Shown here in pieces: positions 62,911-64,000 of a stretch of 64,000 bases of DNA. A model generated the notes under the pieces. That model was not told the origin of the DNA, searched no databases, and was given only the letters and a program-made list of their open reading frames with translations. How positions within the stretch are numbered: position 1 is the stretch's first letter; each line of letters begins with the position of its first letter. The stretch is from Psychrobacter sp. 4Dc (GTDB lineage Bacteria; Pseudomonadota; Gammaproteobacteria; Pseudomonadales; Moraxellaceae). The stretch lies in assembly GCF_002836715.1 (NCBI RefSeq), contig NZ_PJAT01000147.1, positions 26,407-90,406 on the forward strand. Direction: 5' to 3'. Both the position numbers and the translations under genes were made by a program.

Positions 62911-62967
62911 AAAAGGCACTGTGTTTGATACGAGTTATATACTCTTACCAAACACAGTGCCTTTTTT
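62911..62967. terminator. Bidirectional terminator between acidic run and miaE
   Basis: Perfect 17-base arms, AAAAGGCACTGTGTTTG (62911-62927) and its complement (62949-62965), around a 21-base loop that can itself pair (GAGT/ACTC), with T-runs on both strands. Confidence 0.92.
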
Positions 62968-63014
62968 GCTTTCTATGCTATATAGGTGAAGTAGGTATAG
63001 AAAGGAGACATTTT

Positions 63015-63812
63015 TTATGCAGGTGTACCACTATGAAAACGTAGCTCAGCATCTGGGCTACTGATTAATTCAGCCTCTACTTCTTTAAAGAACGCGACAC
63101 GCTCGTCTATATTCTCATCTGACAATGTTTGAGCAAGCGCAAGATAATCTTCAAAATGACGGCTCTCTGACTTGAGTAGATAACGATAATATTTTGCTAA
63201 GCGTTCATCATCGATGACTTCGGCCAATGCTGCAAAACGCTCACAAGAGCGCGCCTCAATAAATGCCCCAATTATTAATACATCAACCATCGCTGCTGGC
63301 TCGTAAGTGCGTTTATGCTTCAACATACCTTTGGCGTAGCGTCCAGCACTTAGATATTTCCACTCTTGACCGCGCTCATTCATGATACCCAGTACTTGCT
63401 CGTAGTGCAGCATCTCTTCTCGTATCAGCTGTGCGAGTTTACACTGTAAGTCATACGAGAACTCATAACGAAATATCAAATTCATCGCGGTGCCAGCGGC
63501 CTTTTTTTCGCAGTTGGCATGATCTTGAATGATCAATGGCAAGTTTTCAATCGCAGCATTTACCCAGGCTTGCGTGGTTCGAGCACCCAAGAAGTTATAA
63601 ACAGGAGATAAGTCTACCTTTATATGAGTGCGCAGATGCGTAATATCGATGCTATCTTCTTCAGGCAGCTCTTTTTCGATTAGATCTGCTTCAGCACTAT
63701 TATTTACAGTTTGAGAAACATTTTCTTCGACAGATTTTTTCTCGATACTATCGTTATCTATAGTATTTGCTGTTGATTGTAATGTCGTGAGGTCTTGTTG
63801 ATTGATAGTCAT
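63015..63812 (-). CDS. miaE: tRNA-(ms2io6A)-hydroxylase
   Basis: A diiron enzyme that hydroxylates the isopentenyl group of ms2i6A37 in tRNA. The ferritin-like four-helix core has carboxylate/His ligands visible in IQDHANCEKKAAGTAMNLI, LIREEMLHYEQVLGIM, GAFIEARSCERFAALAEVI and LKSESRHFEDYLALA. At 265 residues it is longer than typical MiaE (about 200-250) because of a ~55-residue acidic, Ser/Asn-rich N-terminal extension. It converges on the acidic small-gene run. Confidence 0.9.
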   Translation of the reverse strand: MTINQQDLTTLQSTANTIDNDSIEKKSVEENVSQTVNNSAEADLIEKELPEEDSIDITHLRTHIKVDLSPVYNFLGARTTQAWVNAAIENLPLIIQDHANCEKKAAGTAMNLIFRYEFSYDLQCKLAQLIREEMLHYEQVLGIMNERGQEWKYLSAGRYAKGMLKHKRTYEPAAMVDVLIIGAFIEARSCERFAALAEVIDDERLAKYYRYLLKSESRHFEDYLALAQTLSDENIDERVAFFKEVEAELISSPDAELRFHSGTPA

Positions 63813-64000
63813 AGTCTAAGAAAGCTTTATTTATGAATGGTAATACGAGTAATTATATCGTTAGTCTGACTTAGATACGATGCTAAATAACTGACATTCA
63901 TCAATAGGTGTTTATTAATAGATAACGGTTAAGCATAATTAAAGGTGTCAATGATTACTTACGGTTTATATTAACGTTGCTGCATCTATTTCCCAGATGA

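Noticed and set aside
1..64000. tRNA, rRNA, CRISPR arrays, prophage or complete insertion sequences
   Set aside because: None were recognisable on reading; no transposase, integrase, cas or structural phage gene is present.

Overview
The window looks like a chromosomal segment of a Psychrobacter-type bacterium (Moraxellaceae, Gammaproteobacteria). This is inferred from the protein repertoire (hutUHGI with divergent hutC, MiaE, LldP/LldD, MipA, a TrpR-linked trpEG pair), the moderately AT-rich intergenic DNA and several small dispersed palindromic elements. No rRNA, tRNA, CRISPR array, phage or intact insertion sequence was seen.

Layout. 1-2.9 kb: the end of a molybdo-hydroxylase accessory locus (XdhC, MocA-like), a GNAT acetyltransferase and a methyltransferase. 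3.4-6.7 kb: an unusual minus-strand cluster of five genes (Roadblock/LC7, PAS, a cytoplasmic PhnD-like binding domain and two proteins I do not recognise), cut by two copies of a ~107-bp repeat. 7.3-15.6 kb: glutamate dehydrogenase next to a complete histidine-utilisation operon (hutU-H-G-I) with its divergent repressor hutC and a perfect HutC-type operator; histidine becomes glutamate and then 2-oxoglutarate. 16-19.5 kb: a polar amino-acid ABC transporter behind a structured leader, and an EamA exporter. 19.8-23.1 kb: trpR, trpE, trpG and an LprI-like periplasmic protein.

23.6-38.0 kb is an iron-acquisition island: a heme-type and a catecholate-type TonB-dependent receptor, a PepSY membrane protein, a four-gene siderophore ABC operon and a dedicated tonB-exbB-exbD set. 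Fur-box-like sites precede each block. One lies in a 57-bp perfect palindrome and another at a promoter separated from its gene by a miniature inverted-repeat element.

38-64 kb is mostly housekeeping: topA, sodC, lon, a Na+/H+ antiporter-family protein, 5-formyl-THF cyclo-ligase, fumC, a mipA/ompV porin-like protein, a rhomboid protease, lldD-lldP, mtgA, ppk and miaE. It also holds an AT-rich orphan gene (51.0-51.8 kb) and a run of four small, very acidic, probably disordered proteins (61.7-62.9 kb).

The best candidates for undescribed biology are the Roadblock/PAS/PhnD cluster, the palindromic Fur site with its shared flanking 13-mer, the alternative-hairpin leader of the amino-acid transporter, and the acidic small-protein run.
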